NCBI GenBank assembly: GCA_004015825.1
Contig: SAYS01000001.1
Location: 186,001 to 250,000, forward strand
Origin: Halovenus amylolytica
GTDB lineage: Archaea; Halobacteriota; Halobacteria; Halobacteriales; Haloarculaceae
Length of the DNA stretch: 64,000 bases
Direction: 5' to 3'
The notes under the pieces: model-generated
The model's database searches: none
The model's input: the letters and a program-made list of their open reading frames with translations, nothing else
What the model was told of the DNA's origin: nothing
Position numbers and translations under genes: made by a program
Shown here: in pieces, positions 1 to 8,026 of the stretch
How positions within the stretch are numbered: position 1 is the first letter of the stretch
Layout: each line of letters starts with the position of its first letter

Positions 1-347
1 TGCCCCTCGCTGGTGTGGCTGTGTGAATGGCATCTGTCTGTACTCGTCTCTCTCTACCCGCCGAGTGCTGATAACGGTTTTGGGATAACTACACATTATT
101 ATCACTGTGTATATCATCGATAACCGACGAAAATACATCTGTACGTTATGTGAATATAGGCCGAATCTGTCCGCCGGGCCGGATTCTGATACAGAGCAGT
201 AAGGACTCCGTCTATTCAGAGTGTGTTCCGGGAGCGCGGCCGCAGTGTCGGATCTCGACCGGGTCGGCAGTCGGTGTTCATATCGGGCGCAGTATTGTGC
301 ATTTTTTGCAAATATTTTTAGTCGTAGAGATCGTATTTATAACCAGC
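1..347. other. Intergenic region before first gene
   Basis: I see no convincing gene in this stretch on either strand. It contains a small imperfect inverted repeat (ACACA...TGTGT near 91-112) and AT-rich runs that could be promoters for the downstream regulator or for a gene lying off the left edge. An open frame in phase with the regulator extends upstream to 150, but its residues are not conserved-looking and a TATA-like element lies inside it, so I treat it as non-coding. Confidence 0.5.
311..320 (+). promoter_or_regulatory. TATA-like element of the redox regulator
   Basis: AATATTTTTA lies about 28 nt before the ATG at 348. That spacing is the one expected for a leaderless haloarchaeal transcript and supports the chosen start. 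Confidence 0.5.
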
Positions 348-752
348 ATGGCTAATTCGATGAGCGAGTATCTCAAACAGGATATGGAGTGTGAGGGGCT
401 TCTGGAGTGTATACACGGACTGAAGAACCTCGACAGGGAAATTTTTCTGCTGCTCACGGAGCAGTCAGAGCCCCTCACAGTCGACGAGATCGCCGAGCAG
501 GTAGACCGGGAACGGTCGACCGCCTACCGCTCCGTTCAGCGGCTCGTAAACAGCGGCTTCGTCCAGAAAGAGCAGGTCAACTACGACCAGGGCGGCTACT
601 ACCACGTGTTCCGGCCGACCGACCCCGACGAGATCGCAGACGATATGCAGCGGATGCTCAACGACTGGTACGCGAAGATGGGCCAGCTCATCGGCGAGTT
701 CCGCGAGAAGTACGATCAGCCCGAGGAGATAACTGTCTCTCCGGAGAGCTGA
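348..752 (+). CDS. OxsR-like winged-helix regulator (TrmB family)
   Basis: A 134-residue DNA-binding protein made of one winged-helix domain (about residues 25-95) followed by a helical tail. The segment DEIAEQVDRERSTAYRSVQR is the helix-turn-helix. Two cysteines near the N terminus (C15 and C21) sit in the position where the Haloferax thiol-switch regulator OxsR carries its redox-sensing cysteine; the resemblance to OxsR is from memory and not aligned. The ATG at 348 is preferred over an in-frame ATG at 150 because of the TATA-like element just upstream. A thioredoxin gene converges on it, which fits a redox role. An untested alternative is a generic TrmB-like regulator. Confidence 0.75.
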   Translation: MANSMSEYLKQDMECEGLLECIHGLKNLDREIFLLLTEQSEPLTVDEIAEQVDRERSTAYRSVQRLVNSGFVQKEQVNYDQGGYYHVFRPTDPDEIADDMQRMLNDWYAKMGQLIGEFREKYDQPEEITVSPES

Positions 753-816
753 GACCGATCGCTGTCAGTTCGTCAGTTTCGTACAGCCACCAGTATGGCT
801 ACTCGGGTTCGACGTC

Positions 817-861
817 AAAAAATCAGCGACGAACTCCCTGCTGGCTCCGCGGCGCTTTTTA
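817..861. terminator. Bidirectional T-run terminator
   Basis: Between two convergent genes the plus strand has CTTTTT (856-861) after a GC-rich stretch, and the minus strand has a run of six T (817-822). Such T-runs end haloarchaeal transcripts, so this region probably terminates both the regulator and thioredoxin genes. Confidence 0.4.
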
Positions 862-1206
862 TACTGCGTAGGAGTCGATCGCGTCTGCGAGCTGGTCTTC
901 GGTCTGCATCCCGACCATCCGTTCGACTGGCTCACCGTCGGCGAAGAGGAGAAGGGTTGGCACGCCCTGGACGCCGTACTCCCCGGCGAGTTGCTGGAAC
1001 TGGTCGACGTCGACTTTCACGACGGCTGCCTCCGTCTCGGCTGCGAGTGTCTGGATCGTCGGCTCCATCATCTTGCACGGACCACACCAGTCCGCGTAGA
1101 AGTCGACGAGGACGACGTCGTACTCCGCGGCGAGCTCTGGAAGTCCAGAATCGCCCTCGAAGTGGATCGGTTCACTCGGTGTCGCAGCAGTTGTTTCGGT
1201 TGTCAT
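859..1206 (-). CDS. trxA: Thioredoxin
   Basis: Small cytosolic dithiol oxidoreductase of 115 residues. The active site WCGPC is intact (C41 and C44 from the ATG at 1206), followed by the cis-proline motif GVPT of the thioredoxin fold. It reduces disulfides in target proteins, with electrons usually supplied by a thioredoxin reductase that is not in this window. A GTG codon immediately precedes the ATG, but the purine-rich GATGAG spacing favours the ATG. It has an acidic N-terminal extension of about 15 residues ahead of the fold. It converges with the OxsR-like regulator, and a peroxiredoxin that could be its client lies 2.5 kb away. Confidence 0.93.
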   Translation of the reverse strand: MTTETTAATPSEPIHFEGDSGLPELAAEYDVVLVDFYADWCGPCKMMEPTIQTLAAETEAAVVKVDVDQFQQLAGEYGVQGVPTLLLFADGEPVERMVGMQTEDQLADAIDSYAV

Positions 1207-1327
1207 CACTCATCTTTAGGTCTCCTATCTTCAAATAGTTTTGGGAATACTATACAATACTATTCTCGCAGCGTCGGTGTGCTGTCGAAAGAAAACATTC
1301 CTAATCCTCGCTTCCATAGCTGGTGGT

Positions 1328-3310
1328 ATGCCAGAAGGGCGCGATCCGCCGCCGACAGACGAGGGCTGGTACGCACTGCACGATTTCCGGACGATCGACT
1401 GGGACGCCTGGCGCGCGGCCACCGACCGGGAGCGCCAGCGCGCGCTGGACGGGGTGACCGACCATCTCGACACGCGGCTTGCAGTCGACGACGCCGATTC
1501 GGGGGCGTCTGCGCTGTACTCGATTCTCGGACACAAGGCCGACCTGTTGATCCTCCATCTCCGGCCGAGTAGCGCACACATCGGCGCGCTCGAACGCCAG
1601 TTCGAGCAAACCGAGTTCGCAAGCTACACCGAACGGACGACCTCGTTCGTCTCGGTGACCGAAGCATCGGGCTACTCCGAGCGTGCGCGTGACTATTTCA
1701 CGGGCGATCTGGACGAGGAGTCGGGACTGTACAACTACATCCAGACTCGACTCAAGCCGACGATCCCGGACGCCACCCACGTCTGTTTCTACCCGATGGA
1801 CAAACGCCGCCAGCCGGCGCAGAACTGGTACGATCTCGATTTCGAGGAGCGCGCCGAGCACATGGCCGCCCACGGTGACATCGGCCGCGACTACGGCGGG
1901 AAAGTCGTCCAGATGATCACCGGCGCGATCGCACTCGACGACTGGGAATGGGGTGTCACGCTCTGGGGTGACGATCTGGTCGACATGAAAGATCTCCTCT
2001 ACGAGATGCGCTTCGACCCGTCGACCTCCCAGTACGCCGAGTTTGGCTCCTTCTACATCGGTCGTCGGCTCCCGCCCAGCGATCTCCCCGCACTGCTCGA
2101 TGGGCATCCGGTACCGACCGAGGGCGAGACCGAGATGACCACCGACGCGACGATCCATCCCGCGGACGCGGCCGGCGGTCAGTCGGATGCTGGCGCTGGT
2201 CACGCCGAGAGTAGTCACAGCCACGGTGACGGCCACGCTGCTCACGGCGGGAACGAGGAAGACGACGCCGGACACAGCCACGGCGAATCTGACACCGCAG
2301 CGAACGGCGGGCCGCCGACGGGTGGCGACAGCGACGTCACCGAGGAGACCGACGACCTCCAGGGTCGGCTCATCAGCCTCGGCATTCACGAGGGCGACGA
2401 GTACGATGCGGGTGACTACGGGATCGTGCTGTACTCGGACGCCGATGCACAGGAACTCGCCGAGGAAGTCGACGGCCTGCGTGGCAACTTCGAACACTAC
2501 GACACCCACGTCACGACGGTCGTCCGGGCGGAGAGCGGCCGGTCGGCGATCGTGAGTATCTGGGACGTCGAACGCGCGGCGGACACTGCTGAAGGGTTCT
2601 TGACTGACCTCCCGGGCGTCGAGGAGGGGTATCGCGGTCCACTCGGCGAGGCAAGCGAGGCCGAGGAAGTGAGTGACGCTGATGGCGAGGAGTCAGCCCA
2701 TGCTGGCGGGCACAGCACCGAGGAAGCCGAACGTATCCGTGCGGAACTCGCTGATCTGGATATCTATGCCGGCCAGCCCCACGGTGAGGATATCTACGCA
2801 CTCGTCCTCTACTCCGAGGCCGATACAGAGGAACTCGCCGAGGAGGTCGAGGAACTCCGCGGTGGGTTCGACCGGTACGATACCCACGACGGAACTGACG
2901 TCTACGAGGACCCGGACAGCGAGACGGCAGCGGTCGTCAGCCGCTGGGCGACCGCCGACGCGGCCGACACCGCGAGCGGCTACCTGGCGGATCTTCCGGG
3001 GGTCGTCGGCTGGGCCGACGAGGGTGACGGTTTCGAGACGATGGGGATGTTCTACAAAGTCAAGCCGGAACACCGCGAGGATTTCGTCGAGAAGTTCGGG
3101 ACCGTCGGAGAGATTCTCGACGGGATGGACGGGCACAGATCGACCGCGCTGTTGCGCAACGTCGACGATGAGAACGACATGTTCATCGCCAGCCAGTGGG
3201 ATTCGAAAGACGACGCGATGGGATTCTTCCGGTCCGACGACTTTACTGATGCTGTGGACTGGGGCCGGGACGTGCTCGCGGACAAACCGCGCCACGTCTT
3301 CCTAGCCTGA
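1328..3310 (+). CDS. pitA: PitA-type chlorite dismutase-like/ABM fusion protein
   Basis: A 660-residue fusion. Residues 1-260 are a chlorite dismutase-like (HemQ/coproheme decarboxylase family) domain, recognisable from the GLDDWEWGVTLW-like segment IALDDWEWGVTLWGDD and EMRFDPSTSQYAEFGSFYIG. Residues 284-324 form a histidine-rich acidic linker (HSHGDGHAAH). Two related modules follow (about 346-440 and 470-566), each with a VLYSxADxxELAEEV core, and then a C-terminal antibiotic-biosynthesis-monooxygenase domain (571-660). Haloarchaea are known to carry such a fusion, called PitA; its role in heme synthesis or heme handling is inferred. The ATG at 1328 was chosen because the domain begins right after it. 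The duplicated middle module is the unusual part. Confidence 0.85.
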   Translation: MPEGRDPPPTDEGWYALHDFRTIDWDAWRAATDRERQRALDGVTDHLDTRLAVDDADSGASALYSILGHKADLLILHLRPSSAHIGALERQFEQTEFASYTERTTSFVSVTEASGYSERARDYFTGDLDEESGLYNYIQTRLKPTIPDATHVCFYPMDKRRQPAQNWYDLDFEERAEHMAAHGDIGRDYGGKVVQMITGAIALDDWEWGVTLWGDDLVDMKDLLYEMRFDPSTSQYAEFGSFYIGRRLPPSDLPALLDGHPVPTEGETEMTTDATIHPADAAGGQSDAGAGHAESSHSHGDGHAAHGGNEEDDAGHSHGESDTAANGGPPTGGDSDVTEETDDLQGRLISLGIHEGDEYDAGDYGIVLYSDADAQELAEEVDGLRGNFEHYDTHVTTVVRAESGRSAIVSIWDVERAADTAEGFLTDLPGVEEGYRGPLGEASEAEEVSDADGEESAHAGGHSTEEAERIRAELADLDIYAGQPHGEDIYALVLYSEADTEELAEEVEELRGGFDRYDTHDGTDVYEDPDSETAAVVSRWATADAADTASGYLADLPGVVGWADEGDGFETMGMFYKVKPEHREDFVEKFGTVGEILDGMDGHRSTALLRNVDDENDMFIASQWDSKDDAMGFFRSDDFTDAVDWGRDVLADKPRHVFLA

Positions 3311-3353
3311 GATCTCGGTATAACTGGTTTTGCTTTGTGGGCAACTCTCGGGG

Positions 3354-3419
3354 ACAGCAAGAAAGCCCACCCGTATCGGCTGGCCAACCAAGCTAGGCTG
3401 GTGGGGCTTTCTTGTTGTT
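3354..3419. repeat. Short copy of structured intergenic repeat
   Basis: A 66-bp element in the pitA-peroxiredoxin gap. The ends pair with each other: the left arm ACAGCAAGAAAGCCC and the right arm GGGGCTTTCTTGTTGTT are inverted copies. On the minus strand the interior reads AGCTTGGTTGGCCAGCCGA, which recurs with one mismatch in the repeat at 63969-64000. Compared with the copies at 12399-12551 and 63869-64000 it lacks the second stem-loop, so it looks like a shortened family member. It may also end the upstream transcript. Confidence 0.75.
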
Positions 3420-3505
3420 CACGATCCTACTATTTCCGATTTAGACAAAACCAACTCAGATACTCGGCCCGAAAGCTAAGCCAGCAGGCATACAACCCAC
3501 CGACT

Positions 3506-4003
3506 ATGCTCGACGTAGGAGACACGGCACCCGATTTTACAGTCCCGATAGCCGGCGGCGAAGTGTACAACGATATCGAGGAGTTCAGGCTGTCAGAGGC
3601 ACTCGGCGACGGCCCGGTCGTCCTGGCTTTCATCCCGGCAGCCTTTACGAGCAGCTGTACGGAGGAGATGTGTACCTTCCGGGATTCGATCCACCGCTTC
3701 GACAGCTTCGATGCGCAGGTATTCGGCATCAGCGTCGACCTCCCACCGGCCCAGAACGTCTTCATCATGGGGGAGGATCTCACCTTTCCGATGCTCTCGG
3801 ACTGGGATCACGAGGTGATCCACGACTACGGCGTCGTCATGCCGGAGATGTACGGGCAGTTCGAGGTCGCAAAGCGGAGTATCTTCGTCCTCGACGAGGC
3901 AGGGACGATCACCTACCGCTGGGTCGAAGGTGAGGGTGAGACCGACTTCGGAGCCGTCATCGACACTGTCGAGGCGGCTGTTGCCGAGGCGAGCCCCGCT
4001 TGA
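3506..4003 (+). CDS. Peroxiredoxin (AhpC/TSA family)
   Basis: A 165-residue thiol peroxidase. The segment AAFTSSCTEEMC carries the peroxidatic cysteine C51 and a second cysteine C56, in the spacing seen in AhpE/BCP-like peroxiredoxins. The N-terminal GDTAPDFTVP motif and the later segment QFEVAKRSIFVLDEAG complete the fold. It reduces hydrogen peroxide and organic peroxides in the cytoplasm, probably recycled by thioredoxin. The ATG at 3506 places the conserved fold directly at the N terminus; the frame is open further upstream but runs into the structured repeat. It is read in the same direction as pitA but separated by 195 bp, so it is probably transcribed on its own. Confidence 0.9.
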   Translation: MLDVGDTAPDFTVPIAGGEVYNDIEEFRLSEALGDGPVVLAFIPAAFTSSCTEEMCTFRDSIHRFDSFDAQVFGISVDLPPAQNVFIMGEDLTFPMLSDWDHEVIHDYGVVMPEMYGQFEVAKRSIFVLDEAGTITYRWVEGEGETDFGAVIDTVEAAVAEASPA

Positions 4004-4081
4004 AGCCTCCCGCACTGAAACACGGGGCTGTCGACTCGCATTTTCCGCACAGACCGGCCGACAGCCCAGCTCACTTGCCGG

Positions 4082-4092
4082 AAAATATATAT
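4082..4092 (+). promoter_or_regulatory. TATA box of the HTH_10 regulator
   Basis: AAAATATATAT lies about 40 nt before the ATG at 4132. Transcription would then start near 4110-4118, after the upstream in-frame ATG at 4105, which is why the start at 4132 is chosen. Confidence 0.6.
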
Positions 4093-4131
4093 CGTCCCTC
4101 CTGTATGTTAGGCGCGGAGTGCCTACATCTC

Positions 4132-4866
4132 ATGCGTGAACTGGTGTTTGAACTCGAATATGATCGGGGGGCCGATCCGCTGATGGATGTTTTCGGGAAT
4201 AATCCCGAACTCACATCCACGCTGATCGCAAGCTTCGTCGACCACGATTGCTGCTGGATCGTCGAGCGGTTTGTCGGGCCTACTTCGGCGCTTGATCGAA
4301 TCGAACAGATCAGATGCGAGGACGAGGGGCCGAGAGAAGATACGACAGCGACGACCTGCAATGCTGTCCGTCATCCGACGGTGCTCGAACGGTCCCCGAC
4401 GACGCTCGTTACACATCTGTTCGTCGAATCTCTCCACACCTGCGATTCGATCTGGGCTATCGCCGCCAGACGTCTTCAGCCGGGTGTCGTGATCCAATCA
4501 CGGCGACAGGGCTACTGCCAAGATTTCCGGCTGCTCGTTCGTTCGGAAGAGAATGTCGAGGTATTCTACGAGCGATTCCAGGAGAACCTCAAAGATGGGA
4601 TTTCCGCCCAGTTCGGGCATCTCGGGAGCGTCGATCAGTGGGCGTACGATTCGCTGTCCGGCGTTTCTCTCCCCGAAGAACAGCGCTTGACGCTCCGTCT
4701 CGCGGTCGACAACGGGTACTACGAGACTCCACGTGAGATCACGGTCGAGAAACTCGCCGAAGAGATGGATCTTCCCCGATCAACGGTCTCCTACCGGCTC
4801 CGTCGGGCCGAAGCAGCCCTCACGAAAGGGTATCTAGGTCGCCTGACTCACCCCGCGGAGGAGTAA
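4132..4866 (+). CDS. Bat-type helix-turn-helix regulator
   Basis: A 244-residue transcription regulator with the layout of the haloarchaeal bacterio-opsin-activator (HTH_10) family. An N-terminal alpha/beta region of about 150 residues probably senses a signal. The C-terminal winged HTH includes LTLRLAVDNGYYETPREIT followed by AEEMDLPRSTVSYRLRRAE (about residues 185-230), the hallmark of PF04967-like proteins. It has several cysteines in the sensor part (a CxxxxC-type pattern is not obvious). It stands alone between the peroxiredoxin gene and convergent slyD-like gene. The target genes cannot be told from the sequence. Confidence 0.85.
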   Translation: MRELVFELEYDRGADPLMDVFGNNPELTSTLIASFVDHDCCWIVERFVGPTSALDRIEQIRCEDEGPREDTTATTCNAVRHPTVLERSPTTLVTHLFVESLHTCDSIWAIAARRLQPGVVIQSRRQGYCQDFRLLVRSEENVEVFYERFQENLKDGISAQFGHLGSVDQWAYDSLSGVSLPEEQRLTLRLAVDNGYYETPREITVEKLAEEMDLPRSTVSYRLRRAEAALTKGYLGRLTHPAEE

Positions 4867-4913
4867 TATCGAACGGAACTCCAGAAACGGTCGTCGGTCG
4901 TTGTCCTCGTCCG

Positions 4914-5438
4914 TCAGGACGGCTTTTCGACGCCGGAGTCGTCAGTGATTTCTTTTCCAGTCTCGCTGGCGTGAGACTCTAATAATTTGATTTCGAACTC
5001 GACACGCTTGCCGGCGAGTTCGTGGTTGAAATCGATCGTGGCCGTCTCGTCGTCTACGTCAATGATCCAGCCAACGTCGCCGGACTCACTCTCGACGAGT
5101 TCGTCGACCGCTGCGGTGGTGTCGCTGCGCTGTTCAAGTTCCTCCCGGGTGACGGTGACGATCGCGTCCTCGTCGACAGTCCCGTAGGCGTCTTCGGGAT
5201 CGAGGACGACGATCTTTGTCTCTCCAACGGTCATGTCTTGGACTGCTTCGTCGATCCCAGGGAGTACGTGACCCTCCCCGACACGGAACTCCAGCGGCTT
5301 GAAATCCCGGTTGTCGTGGTAGATCCCTTCGTCGAGGGCGACATCAACGTCTGTCGTCTCGAAGACTTCCCCGGCTTCTGGCCCGTCGACCAGTCGGCCG
5401 GTGATATGAACGATCGCAATCTCTCCTGATTCGACCAT
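4914..5438 (-). CDS. SlyD-like FKBP peptidyl-prolyl isomerase
   Basis: A 174-residue FKBP-family prolyl isomerase. The first FKBP half ends with FRVGEGHVLPGIDEAVQDM, an insert-in-flap domain follows (about 75-135), and the fold closes with TIDFNHELAGKRVEFEIKL, the SlyD arrangement. It should act as a cytosolic folding catalyst and chaperone. The ATG at 5438 is preferred over a GTG at 5444 because a GGAG ribosome-binding site stands five bases before the ATG. The start almost touches the stop of the upstream sulfite-oxidase gene (5441), so the two are probably cotranscribed and translationally coupled. A C-terminal acidic tail of about 20 residues follows the domain. Confidence 0.9.
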   Translation of the reverse strand: MVESGEIAIVHITGRLVDGPEAGEVFETTDVDVALDEGIYHDNRDFKPLEFRVGEGHVLPGIDEAVQDMTVGETKIVVLDPEDAYGTVDEDAIVTVTREELEQRSDTTAAVDELVESESGDVGWIIDVDDETATIDFNHELAGKRVEFEIKLLESHASETGKEITDDSGVEKPS

Positions 5439-5440
5439 TC

Positions 5441-6934
5441 TCACTCCTCGACGGTACAGTCCACCGCGTGGGGCATGTACGCGTTGGTGCCGTAGCCACC
5501 CTGGTTCCAGGGATACTGGTCGTTTTGGATACTACGGAGCTGGTCATCGGGCGCGGAGATCGTCGCCGGCTGGGTATAGCCACGCTCATCCGTTGCCCGC
5601 GAGACTAGCGTGTGATCGCCTGTCGAGGGGTTCTCCCACACGTAACGGAACTGTCGCCAGCCGTTGCCGTTGTTCCCGATCGGCCCGAAGAACTCGCCTT
5701 CGCCCCACGTGTCCCCACCGTCGGTGGATACCTCGACCGTCTCGACAGCGTCATCCCCAGCCCACGCGACGCCGATAACTTCGATTGTACCGGCAGGTGA
5801 GGGCGAAACCGTCTGGCCCTCTCCTGGATATCCGATGAGGGACTTCTCCAACTGATCGTTCATGTACGCGTTGTCGATCGCGTCGGTTCGCTCCATCTGC
5901 TCTCGCGTATCGTAGACTGGGATGTCTTCGTAGTGGGTCGCCCGGGTGTCTTCCTCGGGTACGACCCGGTAGGAGTACTGCTGCCAGTGCGTGTAGGTTC
6001 GCTGGCCGTCTTCAGGGGCACCTTCCTCTTCCCACTCGTTACCGATGACCATCGACTCCATAACGTGCATCCGGTTGAGCCACTTGACGTTGTTACAGCC
6101 GAACCACCCGGGAACGAGCAGCCGAACCGGAAATCCGTGATCGGGGGAGATCGGCGACCCATTCATATTGTAGGCCAACAGCACGTCGTCCATCACCTTC
6201 TCCATCGGGATCGACCGAGTAAAGACATCCTCTCCTTCAGGATGTTCACCACCCATCACGGTGAGGAAGTACTCCTCACTCGTCTCCGCTCCGTTCCGTT
6301 CGAGTATCTCGGAAACGGGCGTTCCGGTCCAGACGGTGTTTCCGACCGCGCCGAAACTCCACTGATTCCCACCCACCTGTGGGTCGAAGTAGCTTCGACC
6401 ATTACCGGAACACTGCATCGTGTGGGTGACCGATTCGGTGCGGAAGGAGTGTTTGATCTCCTCCATCGACAGCTCGATTTCGCTGTCGACGAGTCCGGTC
6501 AACGACACACTCCACTCCGACTCCTCGATATCGGGGGTCGGATAGTGGTTCCGAATGTAATGTTCTTCCCGAGGTGTGATGTAGTCCGTATAGGTTGCTC
6601 TGGCGGCTGCCTCGCCGTTTTCAGGCTCCGGTGAGAGGATCCGCAGTCCCGGGTAGCGCTCCTCTAGGGAGAGCTCGCTGTCTTCTCCATCGCCGTCTTC
6701 CTCGGCGGGATCCTGTCCGTCGTCCGATGTCCCCTCGCTATCTCCGGTGCCATTGCCATCATCATCATCGTCGCCATTGCCGCCCCCCAGACAGCCAGCT
6801 AGTACACCGACTCCGGCCAGCGAACCGGACGCCATCATGAACCGCCGGCGATCCACGAATCGATCTCGTGTCGAGTGCGTCTCGTCTCTGTCATCGACCT
6901 CTTCTGTCTCTGCCTCTGTATCCGACTGTGACAT
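5441..6934 (-). CDS. Sulfite oxidase-family molybdoenzyme, Tat lipoprotein
   Basis: A 497-residue exported molybdopterin oxidoreductase. Residues 29-31 are RRR followed by FMMASGSLAGVGVLAGC, a Tat signal with a lipobox cysteine (C48), so the enzyme should be anchored outside the membrane. An acidic linker with runs of Asp and Glu follows. The catalytic domain carries THTMQCSGNGR with C175 as the expected molybdenum ligand, and the C-terminal part is the Mo-co dimerisation domain. It probably oxidises sulfite or another sulfur compound; the exact substrate is not visible. A halocyanin gene just upstream (7032-7475) is the likely electron acceptor, and the slyD-like gene overlaps downstream. 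Confidence 0.88.
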   Translation of the reverse strand: MSQSDTEAETEEVDDRDETHSTRDRFVDRRRFMMASGSLAGVGVLAGCLGGGNGDDDDDGNGTGDSEGTSDDGQDPAEEDGDGEDSELSLEERYPGLRILSPEPENGEAAARATYTDYITPREEHYIRNHYPTPDIEESEWSVSLTGLVDSEIELSMEEIKHSFRTESVTHTMQCSGNGRSYFDPQVGGNQWSFGAVGNTVWTGTPVSEILERNGAETSEEYFLTVMGGEHPEGEDVFTRSIPMEKVMDDVLLAYNMNGSPISPDHGFPVRLLVPGWFGCNNVKWLNRMHVMESMVIGNEWEEEGAPEDGQRTYTHWQQYSYRVVPEEDTRATHYEDIPVYDTREQMERTDAIDNAYMNDQLEKSLIGYPGEGQTVSPSPAGTIEVIGVAWAGDDAVETVEVSTDGGDTWGEGEFFGPIGNNGNGWRQFRYVWENPSTGDHTLVSRATDERGYTQPATISAPDDQLRSIQNDQYPWNQGGYGTNAYMPHAVDCTVEE

Positions 6935-7031
6935 GTATATTCAGATCTTGATGAACAATCATGAAGTATAGTTTGGCACACGCCAATGATCTGGAGGCGT
7001 CTGTCGGACCGGTTTGGTTCGGCGATGTCAG

Positions 7032-7475
7032 TCACTCGTTGACGATGATAGTGCCAACCATTCCCTGGCCTGCGTGTGGCGTACAAACGTAGACGTACTC
7101 TCCTGGAACAGTAAACTCGTGTTCTAACGTCTCGCCGACTTCCATGATTGCGAAGTGTGACTCTCCTTCGTAGGAGGTAAACGGTTCCGCTCCCTCCGGA
7201 TTTTCGCATTTCGGTGACGCGTCTGGATGGCTCGTCACGTTGTGCCCCTGGCTCCGTGCGATGAACTGGACCGTATCGTCGACGCTAATTTCAACTTCTT
7301 CAGGTTCGAACCGAAGGCGCTTTTCTGGTCCAACGTCGACTTCAGTGATACTGCTTTCTGACTCCCCTCCATCTTCTTCCTCTTCTCCGTCGTCTTGGCT
7401 TCCGGAACATCCGGCAAGTGTCGTTCCGATCGCGACTGTACCAACTACTCGAAGAACGTCTCGTCGTTCAACCAT
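7032..7475 (-). CDS. Halocyanin-like blue-copper lipoprotein
   Basis: A 147-residue membrane-anchored plastocyanin-like protein. The signal region ends in LAGC (lipobox C23), followed by a Glu/Gly/Ser linker. The copper ligands are all visible: H78 in SQGHNVTSH, then C131, H134 and M139 in VCTPHAGQGM. It shuttles single electrons on the outer membrane face. It lies 97 bp upstream of the molybdoenzyme on the same strand, so electrons from that enzyme are the natural input and a terminal oxidase the natural output. An in-frame upstream extension to 7526 is rejected because the TATA box sits inside it. The gene begins right against an integrase remnant. Confidence 0.92.
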   Translation of the reverse strand: MVERRDVLRVVGTVAIGTTLAGCSGSQDDGEEEEDGGESESSITEVDVGPEKRLRFEPEEVEISVDDTVQFIARSQGHNVTSHPDASPKCENPEGAEPFTSYEGESHFAIMEVGETLEHEFTVPGEYVYVCTPHAGQGMVGTIIVNE

Positions 7476-7500
7476 CGTGTAACCGCGCCATGGTATCGTG

Positions 7501-7511
7501 ATACTATATAA
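7501..7511 (-). promoter_or_regulatory. TATA box of the halocyanin gene
   Basis: On the minus strand CATTATATAGT lies about 27-35 nt before the halocyanin ATG at 7475, fitting a leaderless transcript. It now lies between the halocyanin gene and the integrase fragment. Confidence 0.6.
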
Positions 7512-7589
7512 TGTATGTTGTCGCACGACAATTCATCGTGGTCGTTGCGTGTCTTTTCGGCCACGCCGAACCAGGGCCCGATCTCCACA

Positions 7590-7852
7590 CCGACATCTGC
7601 GCGGTCTACCGTTGGCTTCGTCCCGTAGGTTCCCGTCTCTTTCCAGTTCCAGAGATGGAACCGAGCTATGTTGTACGACACGTTTGCGACGGTGCTATCC
7701 GCATAGCCTTCCGTTCGCTCGGGGTTTTTGCCGAGTGAGTGGAGCCATCGAAGCAGTCGCTCTTTGTATTCGTAGTAGTCTTCGAACCGGCGTTCGTTGA
7801 GGTACTCGCGCGCGGCCTCACCGACGATGGGAGCGTTACCGATTTTCTCCAT
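7590..7852 (-). pseudogene. Integrase N-terminal fragment (tyrosine recombinase remnant)
   Basis: From an ATG at 7852 about 87 residues read like the N-terminal SAM-like core-binding domain of haloarchaeal tyrosine recombinases (REYLNERRFEDYYEYKERLL, later FHLWNWKETGTYGTKPTVDRAD). After VDRAD the similarity is lost and the frame runs on into the promoter and start of the halocyanin gene, with no catalytic R-H-R-Y domain. It is therefore a truncated relic of an integrated element. The assignment rests on recognising the family by eye. The neighbouring tRNA-Gly 3'-end copies support an old integration at this tRNA. Confidence 0.6.
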
Positions 7853-8026
7853 TAACTGAACGCCCCCGTGCCGTCTGTCGGTTTTATTGTTTTGAGCCTG
7901 TCACGTTCTGAAACCGCTGTACAGCGCCGGGGTAGTATCGAAACATCCGGGCATTGAGCTTTCTTTGACATCTTTATTTCTCTTTAAAGATACCTGAAAA
8001 GAAGCATACGTAACCGCTTCGAGGTA
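7853..8026. other. Non-coding stretch beside integrase remnant
   Basis: No gene is visible. It holds a small inverted repeat ATCTTTA...TAAAGAT (about 7970-7991) and separates the integrase relic from tRNA-derived repeats. Together with 7590-8340 it looks like the eroded remains of an integrated element. Confidence 0.4.

Noticed and set aside
150..347. N-terminal extension of the OxsR-like regulator
   Set aside because: A TATA-like element sits within it at the proper distance from the ATG at 348, and the added residues do not look like haloarchaeal protein.
1301..2509. A 402-codon open frame antisense to pitA
   Set aside because: The sense frame has clear domains; the antisense product has no conserved motif and begins inside a coding region.
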